Shown: positions 24,805 to 32,805, counted from the stretch's first letter. The stretch: 40,141 bases of DNA from Methanocella sp. (GCF_035506375.1 NZ_DATJPM010000029.1:1-40141); one strand, 5' to 3'. Notes: generated from the letters alone by a model not told the origin. Translations and numbers: made by a program.

Positions 24805-25983
24805 CTACAGTTTCGTCACTATCGCCCCGGAGAGCTCCTTTTCCGCCAGCGCCCTGATGTCGAACTCGGCCTCGATCCTAGCGATCTCCTCGAGCCGCCC
24901 ATGGATGGAGGGGTGTTTCGGCACGGCCTTACAGCAGGTCGCCGGGCGCACGGAAATATCGTAGGTGCCGATCTTCCGGGCGATCTCGACGATCTCATTC
25001 TTGTCCAGCCCTATCAAAGGATGATAGACGGGAAAGTCGATCAAATAATGCTCGATCATGAGGTTATCGGACGTCTGCGAGGCTACCTGGCCCAGAGACG
25101 AGCCGGTGATGAGGCCGTGGGCGCTCTCGCGCCTGGCGATCTCGACGGCCGTCTTATACATCATGTGCTTGCAGAAGACGCACGTATACTTGATGTTGCC
25201 TTTCTCGATGAACTCCCGGAGCGAGTCGCCGTGGGGCACCTCGTAGACCTTGAAAGAGTGGCCCGGCGCCCAGGCCTTTAGTTTTTTTATCGTGTCCATG
25301 GCCCGCTCGGTGTAATCCTTATCCGAGAACATGCCGTTGTTGAAGAAGGCCGGTATGAGGTCGCAGCCCCGTCGCATCATGAGCCACGCAGCCACGGGCG
25401 AATCGATGCCGCCTGAGACGAGGGCGATCATCTTTCCCTGGGAGCCCAGCGGCATGCCGCCCACGCCCTTGATGACCTTTGAAAAGACATATGACTGGCT
25501 TTCCCTCATCTCCACGAATATCTCATGGTCCGGATCCGAGAGGTCAACTCGGGGGTTACGCTCCCGGACGGCCTCGAAGACCGCGTCCCCGCACATGCGC
25601 CCGATCTCCTGCGACGTATAGGGCTGCTCCCCGGTCCTGCGGGCCCGGATTGCGAACGAGCTGTTAGCCCCGATGGTCTCCCGGCCCAGGGCGGCCGCCG
25701 TCTCCCGGACCTCCTTTATATCGGTGCCCGTTACAGCCACGGGGCTCACGGAGACGACGCCAAATACCCTGGCTATGGCATCCGGAGCTCTCGGGTCCGC
25801 ACTGTTGACGAATATCCTGCCCCGCTCACGGACGATATCGTCGAACGGAATGTCATTCTCGCGGAGCATCGCCTCGATGTTCCCGATGAGCAGGCGCTCA
25901 TATTTGGCGCGGATCTGCTCGCTCTTGATGCCGATCTCGCCATAGCGGACCATGACGCAGTGAAAATCCATATATGTGAACAT
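24805..25983 (-). CDS. thiI: tRNA 4-thiouridine synthetase ThiI
   Basis: This enzyme adenylates and thiolates U8 of tRNA; in some organisms it also serves thiazole synthesis. The 392-residue protein has an N-terminal ferredoxin-like region (MVRYGEIGIKS), a THUMP domain (about residues 60-170) and a PP-loop ATPase domain with the SGGIDSPVAAWLMMRRG motif. CVFCKHMMY and RPATCCKAVPKHP supply cysteines, as in archaeal ThiI proteins that use an Fe-S cluster or Cys pair in place of a rhodanese domain. No rhodanese domain is present. Translation could start at 25983 or at the internal ATG 25971 (MDFHCVMVRYGEIG), which fits the family better. Confidence 0.94.
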   Translation of the reverse strand: MFTYMDFHCVMVRYGEIGIKSEQIRAKYERLLIGNIEAMLRENDIPFDDIVRERGRIFVNSADPRAPDAIARVFGVVSVSPVAVTGTDIKEVRETAAALGRETIGANSSFAIRARRTGEQPYTSQEIGRMCGDAVFEAVRERNPRVDLSDPDHEIFVEMRESQSYVFSKVIKGVGGMPLGSQGKMIALVSGGIDSPVAAWLMMRRGCDLIPAFFNNGMFSDKDYTERAMDTIKKLKAWAPGHSFKVYEVPHGDSLREFIEKGNIKYTCVFCKHMMYKTAVEIARRESAHGLITGSSLGQVASQTSDNLMIEHYLIDFPVYHPLIGLDKNEIVEIARKIGTYDISVRPATCCKAVPKHPSIHGRLEEIARIEAEFDIRALAEKELSGAIVTKL

Positions 25984-26040
25984 TATGCGCGCTACACGTT
26001 AAAGCGTTATGGAATACAGCAAAATAAAAAAGACTTCAGT

Positions 26041-26241
26041 CTAAGCTTTTAACTTAGCGGCGGCGGTCATTTCGCTGGCACTATAGAGAAGCTGGTAGAC
26101 CTGCCTGCAGGATTCGCTGCAGAAGCCTTCCTCTGAGTCGCCATGCTCTTCGCAATACTTGCGTTCGCACATTAAACAGCGCATTTCCATTCCCCGAAAA
26201 AGAAGGGCTTGCTCGTACTTAAGCCGTTTGCTCCTTGCCAA
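26041..26241 (-). CDS. Small zinc-binding protein, unknown function
   Basis: The protein of up to 66 residues carries the pattern CLMCERKYCEEHGDSEEGFCSESC, with two Cys pairs and a histidine that can bind zinc, followed by a helix (RQVYQLLYSASEMTAAAKLKA). It resembles TRASH or other treble-clef-like small zinc fingers, but I cannot name the family. The TTG at 26241 has an AGAGGG very close upstream. An internal ATG at 26190, just before the zinc motif, is an alternative giving 49 residues. It lies 57 bp upstream of thiI on the same strand. Confidence 0.6.
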   Translation of the reverse strand: MARSKRLKYEQALLFRGMEMRCLMCERKYCEEHGDSEEGFCSESCRQVYQLLYSASEMTAAAKLKA

Positions 26242-26276
26242 GGCCCTCTAAACATCATACGAATGCACGAAGACGG

Positions 26277-26535
26277 TTTCAGCCTCAAAGCTACTCTAAG
26301 CGGGCTCTAAGTTCTCTAAGACTTATTAAAAATAAGTTGGTGCCGCCTGGTGATTAAATAAAAATTCCGTGTGGCCTGGTGTAACCAAAGTGCCGCTTAC
26401 TAGCACTTTTTTCAACCGCACAAAGTTTACACCAGGCGGCACCACGTTTACACCAGGCCGCACTAACGATTTCTAAATATTTATTAATGCCTTCGTGTAG
26501 CTTCATGCCCGCTTAGAGTAGCTTTGAGGCTGAAA
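26277..26535. repeat. 259-bp non-coding element with 29-bp perfect terminal inverted repeats
   Basis: The 358-bp gap at 26242-26599 has no gene. Its ends, 26277-26305 and 26507-26535, are perfect inverted repeats of 29 bp (ending in GCCTCAAAGC and its complement). Inside are two GCCTGGTG-containing segments (about 26339-26352 and 26369-26385) complementary to two CACCAGGC segments (about 26426-26445 and 26446-26462). A central hairpin pairs AAAGTGC (26387-26393) with GCACTTT (26403-26409). A further CTCTAAGACT copy and its complement flank the arms. It is MITE-like or a structured RNA; no target-site duplication is evident. Confidence 0.8.
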
Positions 26536-26599
26536 AAGTCTTAGAGCATTCTTAATAGGCTTAGGGGGCTTAAGAGAAGGGGCAGGAAGCCCTGCCCTG

Positions 26600-27211
26600 T
26601 TAGAACTCGTATGTGCCGAAGCTGTTGTCGGCCATATTAAGCGTCTTCTCGAAGAGCGTCGCCTGGCCGCCCCGCCACTGGGCTACGATAGTGACGGTCG
26701 CGGGCACGTTCTTGTTGTGGTAGACGTCGAACGAAACATCCTTCCGGTCCTCCCACTGCATTACCCCGATGTTCTGGGGCTTCGTGATCGTGTTGGTCAG
26801 GTTATGCACGGTGCCATCGGCGTCTATGACGGTGGTGGGCGTGGTCACCTTGTAGAGCAGGACGATGTCGAGCACCAGGTTATCCTTGTTCACGTTATTC
26901 AGGGTCATGGTGGCCGTTTCGTGGGCCTGCCCCTCGAAGCCGGTGGTATCCCAGGTGATCTTGATATTCGAGACCGACACGGGCGAGTTGTTCGAATAGA
27001 CGGGCCACGGGGTCGGCGTGGGCGTTGGTGTCGCTACGGGCGCCGGAGTCGGGGTTTCGGAGGGCACGGCGGCGGCCTCGGGCGTCGGCACGGCCGTGGC
27101 ATTCGGAGTAGCCGTGGGCGTCGGCGTCGCGGCGGGCGCCGAGCATCCGGCCGCGGCCACGCCGGCGGCGATCAATAAAACGATGAGCACGGGCTTAAAT
27201 TCCATAAACAT
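26600..27211 (-). CDS. Secreted lipoprotein with Thr/Pro stalk, function unknown
   Basis: The protein of about 203 residues has a signal peptide with a lipobox (AAAGC). About 55 residues of Pro/Thr/Ala repeats (TPTPTATPNATAVPTPEAAA, TPTPTPTPWP) act as a stalk. A beta-rich domain follows (SVSNIKITWDTTGFEGQAHETATMTLNNVNKDNLVLDIVLLYKV), with immunoglobulin-like character. The start is one of TTG 27214, ATG 27211 or ATG 27205; AAGAGGA lies just upstream. The stalk resembles that of the 7.4-kb surface protein but the folded domain is different. It stands alone, 111 bp from the divergent SRP54 gene. Confidence 0.78.
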   Translation of the reverse strand: MFMEFKPVLIVLLIAAGVAAAGCSAPAATPTPTATPNATAVPTPEAAAVPSETPTPAPVATPTPTPTPWPVYSNNSPVSVSNIKITWDTTGFEGQAHETATMTLNNVNKDNLVLDIVLLYKVTTPTTVIDADGTVHNLTNTITKPQNIGVMQWEDRKDVSFDVYHNKNVPATVTIVAQWRGGQATLFEKTLNMADNSFGTYEF

Positions 27212-27322
27212 CAATCCTCTTGTGTAGTCAAACCCTTAAAGTATATAACCAAGTTGCTGATACGGTACATAAGGTTTATAAGTGAGCGAGCCAGAATTAA
27301 GCTGAAATTTTAAGAGGATAAC

Positions 27323-28654
27323 ATGGTGCTCGATAACCTCGGGTCTTCGCTTAAGAGCGCGATCCAGAAGCTCGCCAACGCCGGCAAGATCGACAAGGAA
27401 GTCATCGATGAGGTAGTGAAGGATATCCAGAGGGCGCTGATTCAGGCCGACGTGAACGTGAAGCTGGTCATGAAGCTCTCCAACCGGATAAAGGAGAGGG
27501 CCCTGACCGAGGCGCCCCCGGCCGGCATGGATTCCCGCGAGCACGTGCTCCGCATCGTTTACACGGAGCTTGTCAATATCATCGGCAAGGCGACGCCAAT
27601 CGCATTAGAGCCACAGACCATAATGATGGTGGGCCTCCAGGGCTCGGGCAAGACCACCACGACCGCCAAGCTGGCGCGCTTCTTCTCCCGCAAGGGCCTC
27701 AAGCCAGCGGTCATCTGCGCCGACACGTACAGGCCGGGCGCGTACGATCAGCTAAGCCAATTATGCGAGAAGCTGGGCGTCATGTTCTACGGCGAGCGCG
27801 ACAACAAGGATGCGGTCGCCATCGTGAGGAAAGGACTAAAGGAGACCGCGAAGTACGACGTCCGCATCGTCGATACAGCAGGCCGCCACGCCCTCGAGAC
27901 CGATCTCATAAAAGAGATGAAGGATATCTGTGCGCTCACGAATTACACTCACCGTTTCCTCGTTCTGGACGCCGCCATCGGCCAGCAGGCCAGCGAGCAG
28001 GCGATGGCGTTCAACGATGCCGTCGGGATCACGGGCGTGATCATCACCAAGCTTGACGGCACGGCAAAGGGCGGCGGCGCCCTCTCCGCCGTGTCGGACA
28101 CGAACACGTCCATCGCCTTCATCGGCGTGGGCGAGACGCCGGACGACCTGGAGCGCTTTGACCCGGACGGATTTATTTCGAGGCTGCTGGGCATGGGCGA
28201 CCTGAAGGCGCTCGTGGAGAAGGCCAACGAGGTCCTGTCGCAAAAAGACGTGGACGTCGAAAAGATGATGACGGGCAAGTTCACGCTGAACGACATGTAC
28301 TCCCAGCTCGAGGCCATCAACAAGATGGGGCCCCTGAAGCAGATCATGTCGATGCTGCCGCTGGGCGGCATGGGTGGGAACATAACCGACGACATGTATA
28401 AGGTGACCCAGGATAAGATGCAGGGCTACCGTATCATCATGGACTCGATGACCGAGGCGGAAAAAGAGGACCCGAAGCTCATAGGGAGCAGCCGCATCGC
28501 CCGCATCGCCACTGGCTCGGGCAGGTCGCCCGAGGACGTGCGGGAGCTCTTAAAGTACCATAAGATGATGCAGAAGGCCATGAAGGGAATGAAGGGCGGC
28601 GGCCAGGGCAACAAGAACCTGAAGAAGATAATGAAGCAGATGAACATAAAATAA
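27323..28654 (+). CDS. srp54: Signal recognition particle protein SRP54 (Ffh)
   Basis: This GTPase binds signal sequences and 7S RNA and targets proteins to the membrane. The 443-residue protein has the N domain (residues 1-90), the G domain with GLQGSGKTTTAAK-like P-loop (GLQGSGKTTTTAKLA), DTYRPGAYDQL, DTAGRH, TKLDGTAKGGGALS and GVGETPDDLERF, and the Met-rich M domain (about 300-443: MGPLKQIMSMLPLGGMG, MTEAEKEDPKLIGSSRIARIATGSGRSPEDV). A ribosome site AAGAGGA precedes the ATG, and a TATA-like tttataag lies about 45 bp upstream. 7S RNA is not recognised in the window. Confidence 0.97.
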   Translation: MVLDNLGSSLKSAIQKLANAGKIDKEVIDEVVKDIQRALIQADVNVKLVMKLSNRIKERALTEAPPAGMDSREHVLRIVYTELVNIIGKATPIALEPQTIMMVGLQGSGKTTTTAKLARFFSRKGLKPAVICADTYRPGAYDQLSQLCEKLGVMFYGERDNKDAVAIVRKGLKETAKYDVRIVDTAGRHALETDLIKEMKDICALTNYTHRFLVLDAAIGQQASEQAMAFNDAVGITGVIITKLDGTAKGGGALSAVSDTNTSIAFIGVGETPDDLERFDPDGFISRLLGMGDLKALVEKANEVLSQKDVDVEKMMTGKFTLNDMYSQLEAINKMGPLKQIMSMLPLGGMGGNITDDMYKVTQDKMQGYRIIMDSMTEAEKEDPKLIGSSRIARIATGSGRSPEDVRELLKYHKMMQKAMKGMKGGGQGNKNLKKIMKQMNIK

Positions 28655-28765
28655 GCCTTTCCTGTTTTTTTAATCATCCATCTTTTCACGACGGTTCCGC
28701 TATATTCATAAATTTAGCGGACTTTTTATGAAAATGCCTGTTTATCGTTTTTTACCGTAATAGGG

Positions 28766-28774
28766 GATAAAAAT
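28766..28774 (+). promoter_or_regulatory. TATA box of cassette gene A
   Basis: GATAAAAAT starts exactly 30 bp upstream of the ATG at 28796. The identical nonamer starts exactly 30 bp upstream of gene A' (30865-30873). The spacing predicts a leaderless mRNA; no Shine-Dalgarno is present. Confidence 0.6.
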
Positions 28775-28795
28775 CCGCAAGCCGATTAACCTCAT

Positions 28796-29590
28796 ATGGG
28801 CGTGAGTATTGGGTATCGGCTGAAAGCGGTAGCTATAGTCCTGAGCATTACCGCTTTATTATTAATCGCAATTTCCGGCGCTTTGCCGGCTCAAGTAGAC
28901 GCAAGGGCGAACCTGACGGCCTACAAGTCCGTAACTCCGAACGGCTGGGAGCCCGAAGGATATAACGTGACCGGTACCGTGCCGTATTATATAACGCATA
29001 CGCTGGGATGGAACAACGTAAAGATCATGGGCAACGTCGGAATTGGTAACGGCGGTGTGCAATATCTGAACGGGACGAGTAACCAGAACATAAACTATAC
29101 GGATAATAATTTTATGGCGGGCGATGTTTCCGAGGCCCCATGGGATCCGGGTCGCCTGACCAGCGCGCCAGGGGTAGCCGTTAATTCCGCGACGGCCGCT
29201 ACAGGCGTATCGGCCGGAAAAAATTCCATCGCGAACAATACGTCCTCGACATCAGGCAATACCAGTCAGTCAATGATAAATATACCCGATATCGGAAAAC
29301 TTAGCTTCGATAATAACACCCCGGCCGGCACGGGCAATGAAAGCACTTTGTCAGCGAATGATATGACGATAGTCAATTCGAACCAGATAAGCGTGGGAAA
29401 TAAGTTCAGTAACATGCCCCTGAACGACCCGTATCACTCGATACTCCTGGGCAGGCCCGTCGACGACCTGATGTACGAATACCCGCTCGCGCCGACGATC
29501 AGCGCTTACTTCAAGCTCGTAGGCATACCAATGCCGTGCGGCAGCGGGCTTGCAAGCTTCTCCATGAGGTGCCTGGGCTACGGATACTAG
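28796..29590 (+). CDS. Cassette protein A, secreted, unknown family
   Basis: The 264-residue protein has a signal peptide (hydrophobic core about 10-30, cleavage probably after ...VDA) and is otherwise soluble, rich in Asn, Ser, Thr and Gly. It is a clear paralogue of the protein encoded at 30895. Shared blocks are DARANLTAY, TPNxWxxxG(Y/F)NV, GNVGxGNG, D(V/I)SEAPxxxxRLTS, PLNDPYHxxLxGRPVDDxxYE and the C-terminal LGYGY. A low-complexity Asn/Ser/Thr segment of about 80 residues lies between the conserved ends. Two cysteines near the C-terminus (PCGSG, MRCLG) are not present in the paralogue. I recognise no known family. It starts the first of two tandem three-gene cassettes. Confidence 0.75.
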   Translation: MGVSIGYRLKAVAIVLSITALLLIAISGALPAQVDARANLTAYKSVTPNGWEPEGYNVTGTVPYYITHTLGWNNVKIMGNVGIGNGGVQYLNGTSNQNINYTDNNFMAGDVSEAPWDPGRLTSAPGVAVNSATAATGVSAGKNSIANNTSSTSGNTSQSMINIPDIGKLSFDNNTPAGTGNESTLSANDMTIVNSNQISVGNKFSNMPLNDPYHSILLGRPVDDLMYEYPLAPTISAYFKLVGIPMPCGSGLASFSMRCLGYGY

Positions 29591-29603
29591 GCCGAGGCAC
29601 TAT

Positions 29604-29636
29604 CGGCATAGCCGGACACTGTTGCTGGCTATGCCG
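29604..29636 (+). terminator. 10-bp hairpin after gene A
   Basis: CGGCATAGCC (29604-29613) and GGCTATGCCG (29627-29636) form a perfect 10-bp stem with a 13-nt loop shortly after the gene A stop. No long T run follows, so it may act as an RNA-stability element rather than a classical terminator. The rest of the 262-bp gap to gene B contains nothing I can assign. Confidence 0.45.
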
Positions 29637-29852
29637 CACGCTCTTAAAAACGATGAGCGCTATTCTGGCCATGATGCCTTAGAGGGCTGCGGCGTTAAGT
29701 GACGCGATCTTTCATAGTCAGCCGGGATACTCAAAAAGCTTACTGTATCTAGCCCTGCCTATAAAGCGCCTTAATCGATGAAAAATGCGGAGAGAAGGTT
29801 GGCCAACACCTGGCCGTTAGATATTTGGACACTGGAAAAAGTTTAAAAAACG

Positions 29853-30251
29853 TTATCCGAATGTGTCCGTGAAGAAGTATGTCCGCTCGTAGGCCGTCCT
29901 ACCGATCACCGACTGGCTGATCGACGGGAACGCCAGGCTCACCGGCCCGAAAGGCAGGATGTTCGACGTAAAGCTGTGATCAGGGCTGGTTATGCTCGTC
30001 GGGCCGGCAGCGAAGCCGTCCGAAAATAGGGGGAAATCTATATTAATATTCTCAAAATCGCTGCTAGTCATGGCCAGCGAGTTAAATTCCAGTATCGTCA
30101 GCCCCGTCGAACAAACGGGGAACATGAAAATCGTGCTATCCGTCGTAATGAATGGCGAAGCGGTCACGTTTAAAGCCGTGGCCGGCTGAATGGCCAGGGC
30201 CGACGTTAATAATATGGCCAGGACCATGGCTACCGCTATAAATGCTCTCAC
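29853..30251 (-). CDS. Cassette protein B, secreted, unknown family
   Basis: The 132-residue protein starts with GTG and a signal peptide ending near ...ATA/LNV. The mature part is a paralogue of the protein at 31621-32040. Shared blocks are IPF/SPF-I, LTILEFNS, (S)xDFExxxIDFPxF, an acidic SxxxxSxNxLPFGPVxLAFPSISQ(S/T)V and a C-terminal Y(E/D)RTYFF. The ribosome site GGAGGG is well placed, within a 12-base block (TACCCTCCTCAC on the plus strand, 30256-30267) that is also upstream of the paralogue. A single cysteine is not conserved. It is transcribed against genes A and C. No known family is recognised. Confidence 0.72.
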   Translation of the reverse strand: MRAFIAVAMVLAILLTSALAIQPATALNVTASPFITTDSTIFMFPVCSTGLTILEFNSLAMTSSDFENINIDFPLFSDGFAAGPTSITSPDHSFTSNILPFGPVSLAFPSISQSVIGRTAYERTYFFTDTFG

Positions 30252-30479
30252 TTATTACCCTCCTCACAATATAAATCATTAGAATGTCGATGTTCAAATA
30301 TATTATTATTTAATTGATTGTATAATTACTTAATAATGGCTATTAAACCGTTTTTATGACATTATCTTAAAATCGTCTCTGCTCTATGTTATTTTTAAGG
30401 GGCCGCCTTATGGGAAATTCCGCTTTTGGTGCAGGCAATATTTTTTGCTCTCCGGCCCGCTGGTTTAACTGGTGAGTGC

Positions 30480-30785
30480 ATGATGAAGTTGGGGAGAATC
30501 ATGATCATAGTGTCTATTTGCCTGGCGGCCGCCTCGATGGCAGCAGCCCCGGCTTTTGCCTGGGACTGGCCCATCATGGGCTTCGGCCCCGGCGCGGGAG
30601 CACCGCTGACGAACGGCCCGCTGCCCAGCACGATCTTACCAGGCACCATCGAATGGGCATATCAGCCCGGGTGCGCGGCCCAGCTAGTCCTCCCGGGATA
30701 CACCTATGGCCGGGACGCGTTCAGCGGTAACGTCGGCGTCGGCCCGGTACCTTCATACAGGCCCCTTCCGTCGCTATTACGGTAG
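30480..30785 (+). CDS. Cassette protein C, secreted, unknown family
   Basis: The ATG at 30480, followed by a second ATG, is preferred over the longer frame because GGTGAG lies just upstream and the result begins with a proper signal peptide (IMIIVSICLAAASMAAAPAFA). The mature part of about 75 residues shares the motif W-x-WPIMGF, a Pro-rich loop, LPGTxxWxYxP, QxVxPGxxYGxxxFxG and a GxxxP tail with the protein at 32326. The 228-bp gap to gene B on the opposite strand holds both promoters. The family is unknown to me, and a secreted or surface role is inferred. Confidence 0.7.
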   Translation: MMKLGRIMIIVSICLAAASMAAAPAFAWDWPIMGFGPGAGAPLTNGPLPSTILPGTIEWAYQPGCAAQLVLPGYTYGRDAFSGNVGVGPVPSYRPLPSLLR

Positions 30786-30864
30786 CTCCGGCGGCCGGGT
30801 CCGGGAAGTATTGAATAGATAAATCATTCGTAATATCTCTTTTTCGTTTTTAAATCAGGTCATA

Positions 30865-30873
30865 GATAAAAAT
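30865..30873 (+). promoter_or_regulatory. TATA box of cassette gene A'
   Basis: GATAAAAAT is identical in sequence and in 30-bp spacing to the box of gene A at 28766. This conservation between the two copies, in otherwise diverged flanks, supports it as the promoter. Confidence 0.6.
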
Positions 30874-30894
30874 TCATATGCTCATCTACCAAAT

Positions 30895-31614
30895 ATGGGC
30901 CTTTGCTTTTATCGTCGGCTAAAAGCGCCGGCTATCCTGTTTACAGTTTTATTATTAGCGTGGCTCATCTCCGTCCAGGCGCAGCCCGCGGATGCGAGGG
31001 CGAACCTCACGGCGTATACGACCGCAACTCCGAACAGCTGGCAGATGAAGGGCTTTAACGTGAGCGGCACGGCACCGCAATTTATCCGGGACACGTACGG
31101 GTGGAATGACTCGAAAATGCTTGGAAACGTCGGGCTCGGTAACGGTAGCCTCAACGACCTCAATGCATCGAGTAACCGGGTCATAGATTACAATGAGCAA
31201 TATTCTATGGCTGCCGACATTTCCGAAGCGCCCTTCAATAAGTCACGGCTGACATCGGTGAGCTTAAATGGCACGGGCTTGGAGCCCGGATACAAGTCTA
31301 ATGTTTCCGAGGCGAGATACGAGGGACAGGAAAATAATACGATCCGATTGACGTCGATGGACGAGGATCTGGGGCAGCCTGAAAGCGCGCCGGATAAAGC
31401 GACTGGCCAGGAGGCCGCCCAGGTAGCGATCGGCGAGAATATACCGCTGAACGACCCGTATCACACGTTCCTGATCGGAAGGCCCGTAGACGATATGATC
31501 TATGAGCACCCCCACGGGATTGCCACGAACGCTTATGGCAGGCTCATGGGTTTGCCCCTTCCTGGGGGCTCCTCTGCGAATATTGGCATACGTCTCCTGG
31601 GGTACGGGTACTAA
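30895..31614 (+). CDS. Cassette protein A', paralogue of A
   Basis: The 239-residue secreted protein begins with MGLCFYRRLKAPAILF, closely parallel to gene A's MGVSIGYRLKAVAIVL, and has a signal peptide ending near ...QPADA. It shares DARANLTAY, TPNSW, GNVGLGNG, DISEAPFNKSRLTS, PLNDPYHTFLIGRPVDDMIYE and LGYGY with A. The middle differs and is shorter, with acidic and Gln-rich stretches instead of the Asn/Ser-rich region. A leaderless promoter lies upstream. The stop is only 6 bp from the end of the convergent gene B', unlike the 262-bp gap in the first cassette. Confidence 0.75.
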   Translation: MGLCFYRRLKAPAILFTVLLLAWLISVQAQPADARANLTAYTTATPNSWQMKGFNVSGTAPQFIRDTYGWNDSKMLGNVGLGNGSLNDLNASSNRVIDYNEQYSMAADISEAPFNKSRLTSVSLNGTGLEPGYKSNVSEARYEGQENNTIRLTSMDEDLGQPESAPDKATGQEAAQVAIGENIPLNDPYHTFLIGRPVDDMIYEHPHGIATNAYGRLMGLPLPGGSSANIGIRLLGYGY

Positions 31615-31620
31615 AAAAAA

Positions 31621-32040
31621 TTATTCACTTATCGAATCTATGAAGAAGTACGTCCTATCGTATTCAGCCTGCTGTAGCACGGTCTGGCTGATGCTCGGGA
31701 AGGCCAGGTTCACCGGGCCGAACGGCAATACGTTCGCGCTCGCTGCGAGGTCATCGGTAGCAATTTGAGTTGAGCCCGGGGCTAAGTCATTGCTTATGCC
31801 GTCTTCACAGAACCTGTCAAAGACAGGGAAGTCAATGTCGGTAGTCTCGAAGTCCAGACTCCGGGCATTGAAAGAGTTAAATTCGAGTATTGTAAGGGAC
31901 CCCACAGAAAAGGGCTGTGTATAGACGAAGTCGTAGCTCGATATGAACGGTATGCCTAAAGCGGTAATAGCCGCCGCTGGCTGTATTGCGATGGCCACGG
32001 CCAGGGCGATAGCCACCGCATATGCTAAATATACTCTCAC
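31621..32040 (-). CDS. Cassette protein B', paralogue of B
   Basis: The 139-residue secreted protein starts with GTG. The signal peptide core is AVAIALAVAIAIQPAAA. It shares with B the stretch SLTILEFNSFNARSLDFETTDIDFPVF, then NVLPFGPVNLAFPSISQTV and YDRTYFF. The ribosome site and surrounding block TACCCTCCTCAC (plus strand 32048-32059) match those of B. The Asp-rich segment between the two conserved blocks is variable. No enzyme motif is visible. Gene order and strand match the first cassette, supporting duplication of the whole unit. Confidence 0.72.
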   Translation of the reverse strand: MRVYLAYAVAIALAVAIAIQPAAAITALGIPFISSYDFVYTQPFSVGSLTILEFNSFNARSLDFETTDIDFPVFDRFCEDGISNDLAPGSTQIATDDLAASANVLPFGPVNLAFPSISQTVLQQAEYDRTYFFIDSISE

Positions 32041-32117
32041 CTTGCAATACCCTCCTCACTCTAAGAAATGGTTCTCCCATGGTCGATATAAATATTATTA
32101 TATATTTAATTACATAA

Positions 32118-32230
32118 TATTTTATAAGCGATGCAAAAAGACAGTATATGCTTCGATAGCCCAGCTTGTAGCGACGTGCGATCAATCGGCCTTGCCAATG
32201 TCGGATCATATAATCGCCAGGAAGAGATGA
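32118..32230 (+). other. tRNA-like remnant with its own TATA box
   Basis: A TATA-like attttataagcg (32118-32129) lies about 25 bp before a stretch starting GCTTCGATAGCCCAGCTTG at 32150. This resembles the acceptor and D-arm of an archaeal tRNA. Farther on, CGGCC-TTGCCAA-TGTCG (about 32187-32203) resembles an anticodon arm with GCC (Gly), as in the intact tRNA at 33880. No matching 3' acceptor strand or standard T-arm is found. It may be a decayed tRNA gene or another small RNA. Confidence 0.25.
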
Positions 32231-32325
32231 TAAAAAATTTAAACGATCCGTGCCCGAGAAAATCCGCTATGTAAGCTGGCAATATTTTTACTTTCCATTT
32301 ATAAAGGCTAAAGTGGAGATGGATT

Positions 32326-32805
32326 ATGAAATTCACCCGGATCGCGGTCGTGGCCGCGGTCGTCATCTGCACGGCGCTCCAGCTCGTGGCGCCCGCCTTC
32401 GGATGGTACTGGCCGATAATGGGATTCAGCACCGGCTTTGCCCCGAACCTGGCCCCGGGGCCGCACCTGCCTTCGCCGCAGGACCAGATGCTCCCCGGCA
32501 CGACCCAGTGGGGATACCCGCCGATCGACCGGGCCCAGATGGTGTCGCCGGGCGCTGCCTATGGGCCGCACCCATTCAACGGCACCCTGAATTTCGGATC
32601 GGCGCTGCCCTTCGGGCTGATAAAGAGGACCGTCAGCGCCCCCGAGAGCGCGGAGGCGGCCTTGACCGGGGCGAATAATACGTCCGCTAAAGGCGAGAAT
32701 ACAACCGTTAAAATGGGAAATACATCCGTTAAGGTCCCGAATAATACGATCAAGGGAATGTCCGGGGTGCCCGGCGGCCTCTCCGGCTGGCTGTCATCGC
32801 GCTGA
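32326..32805 (+). CDS. Cassette protein C', paralogue of C
   Basis: The 159-residue protein has a signal peptide (IAVVAAVVICTALQLVAPAFG). The mature N-terminal half is homologous to C: WYWPIMGF, LPGTTQWGYPP, AQMVSPGAAYGPHPFNG. It carries an extra C-terminal part of about 60 residues rich in Asn/Thr/Lys (ANNTSAKGENTTVKMGNTSVKVPNNT), a low-complexity tail absent in C. GTGGAGATGG upstream supplies a ribosome site, and tttataaag about 25 bp upstream is a TATA candidate. It ends the second cassette; the housekeeping gene trmY follows. Confidence 0.72.
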   Translation: MKFTRIAVVAAVVICTALQLVAPAFGWYWPIMGFSTGFAPNLAPGPHLPSPQDQMLPGTTQWGYPPIDRAQMVSPGAAYGPHPFNGTLNFGSALPFGLIKRTVSAPESAEAALTGANNTSAKGENTTVKMGNTSVKVPNNTIKGMSGVPGGLSGWLSSR

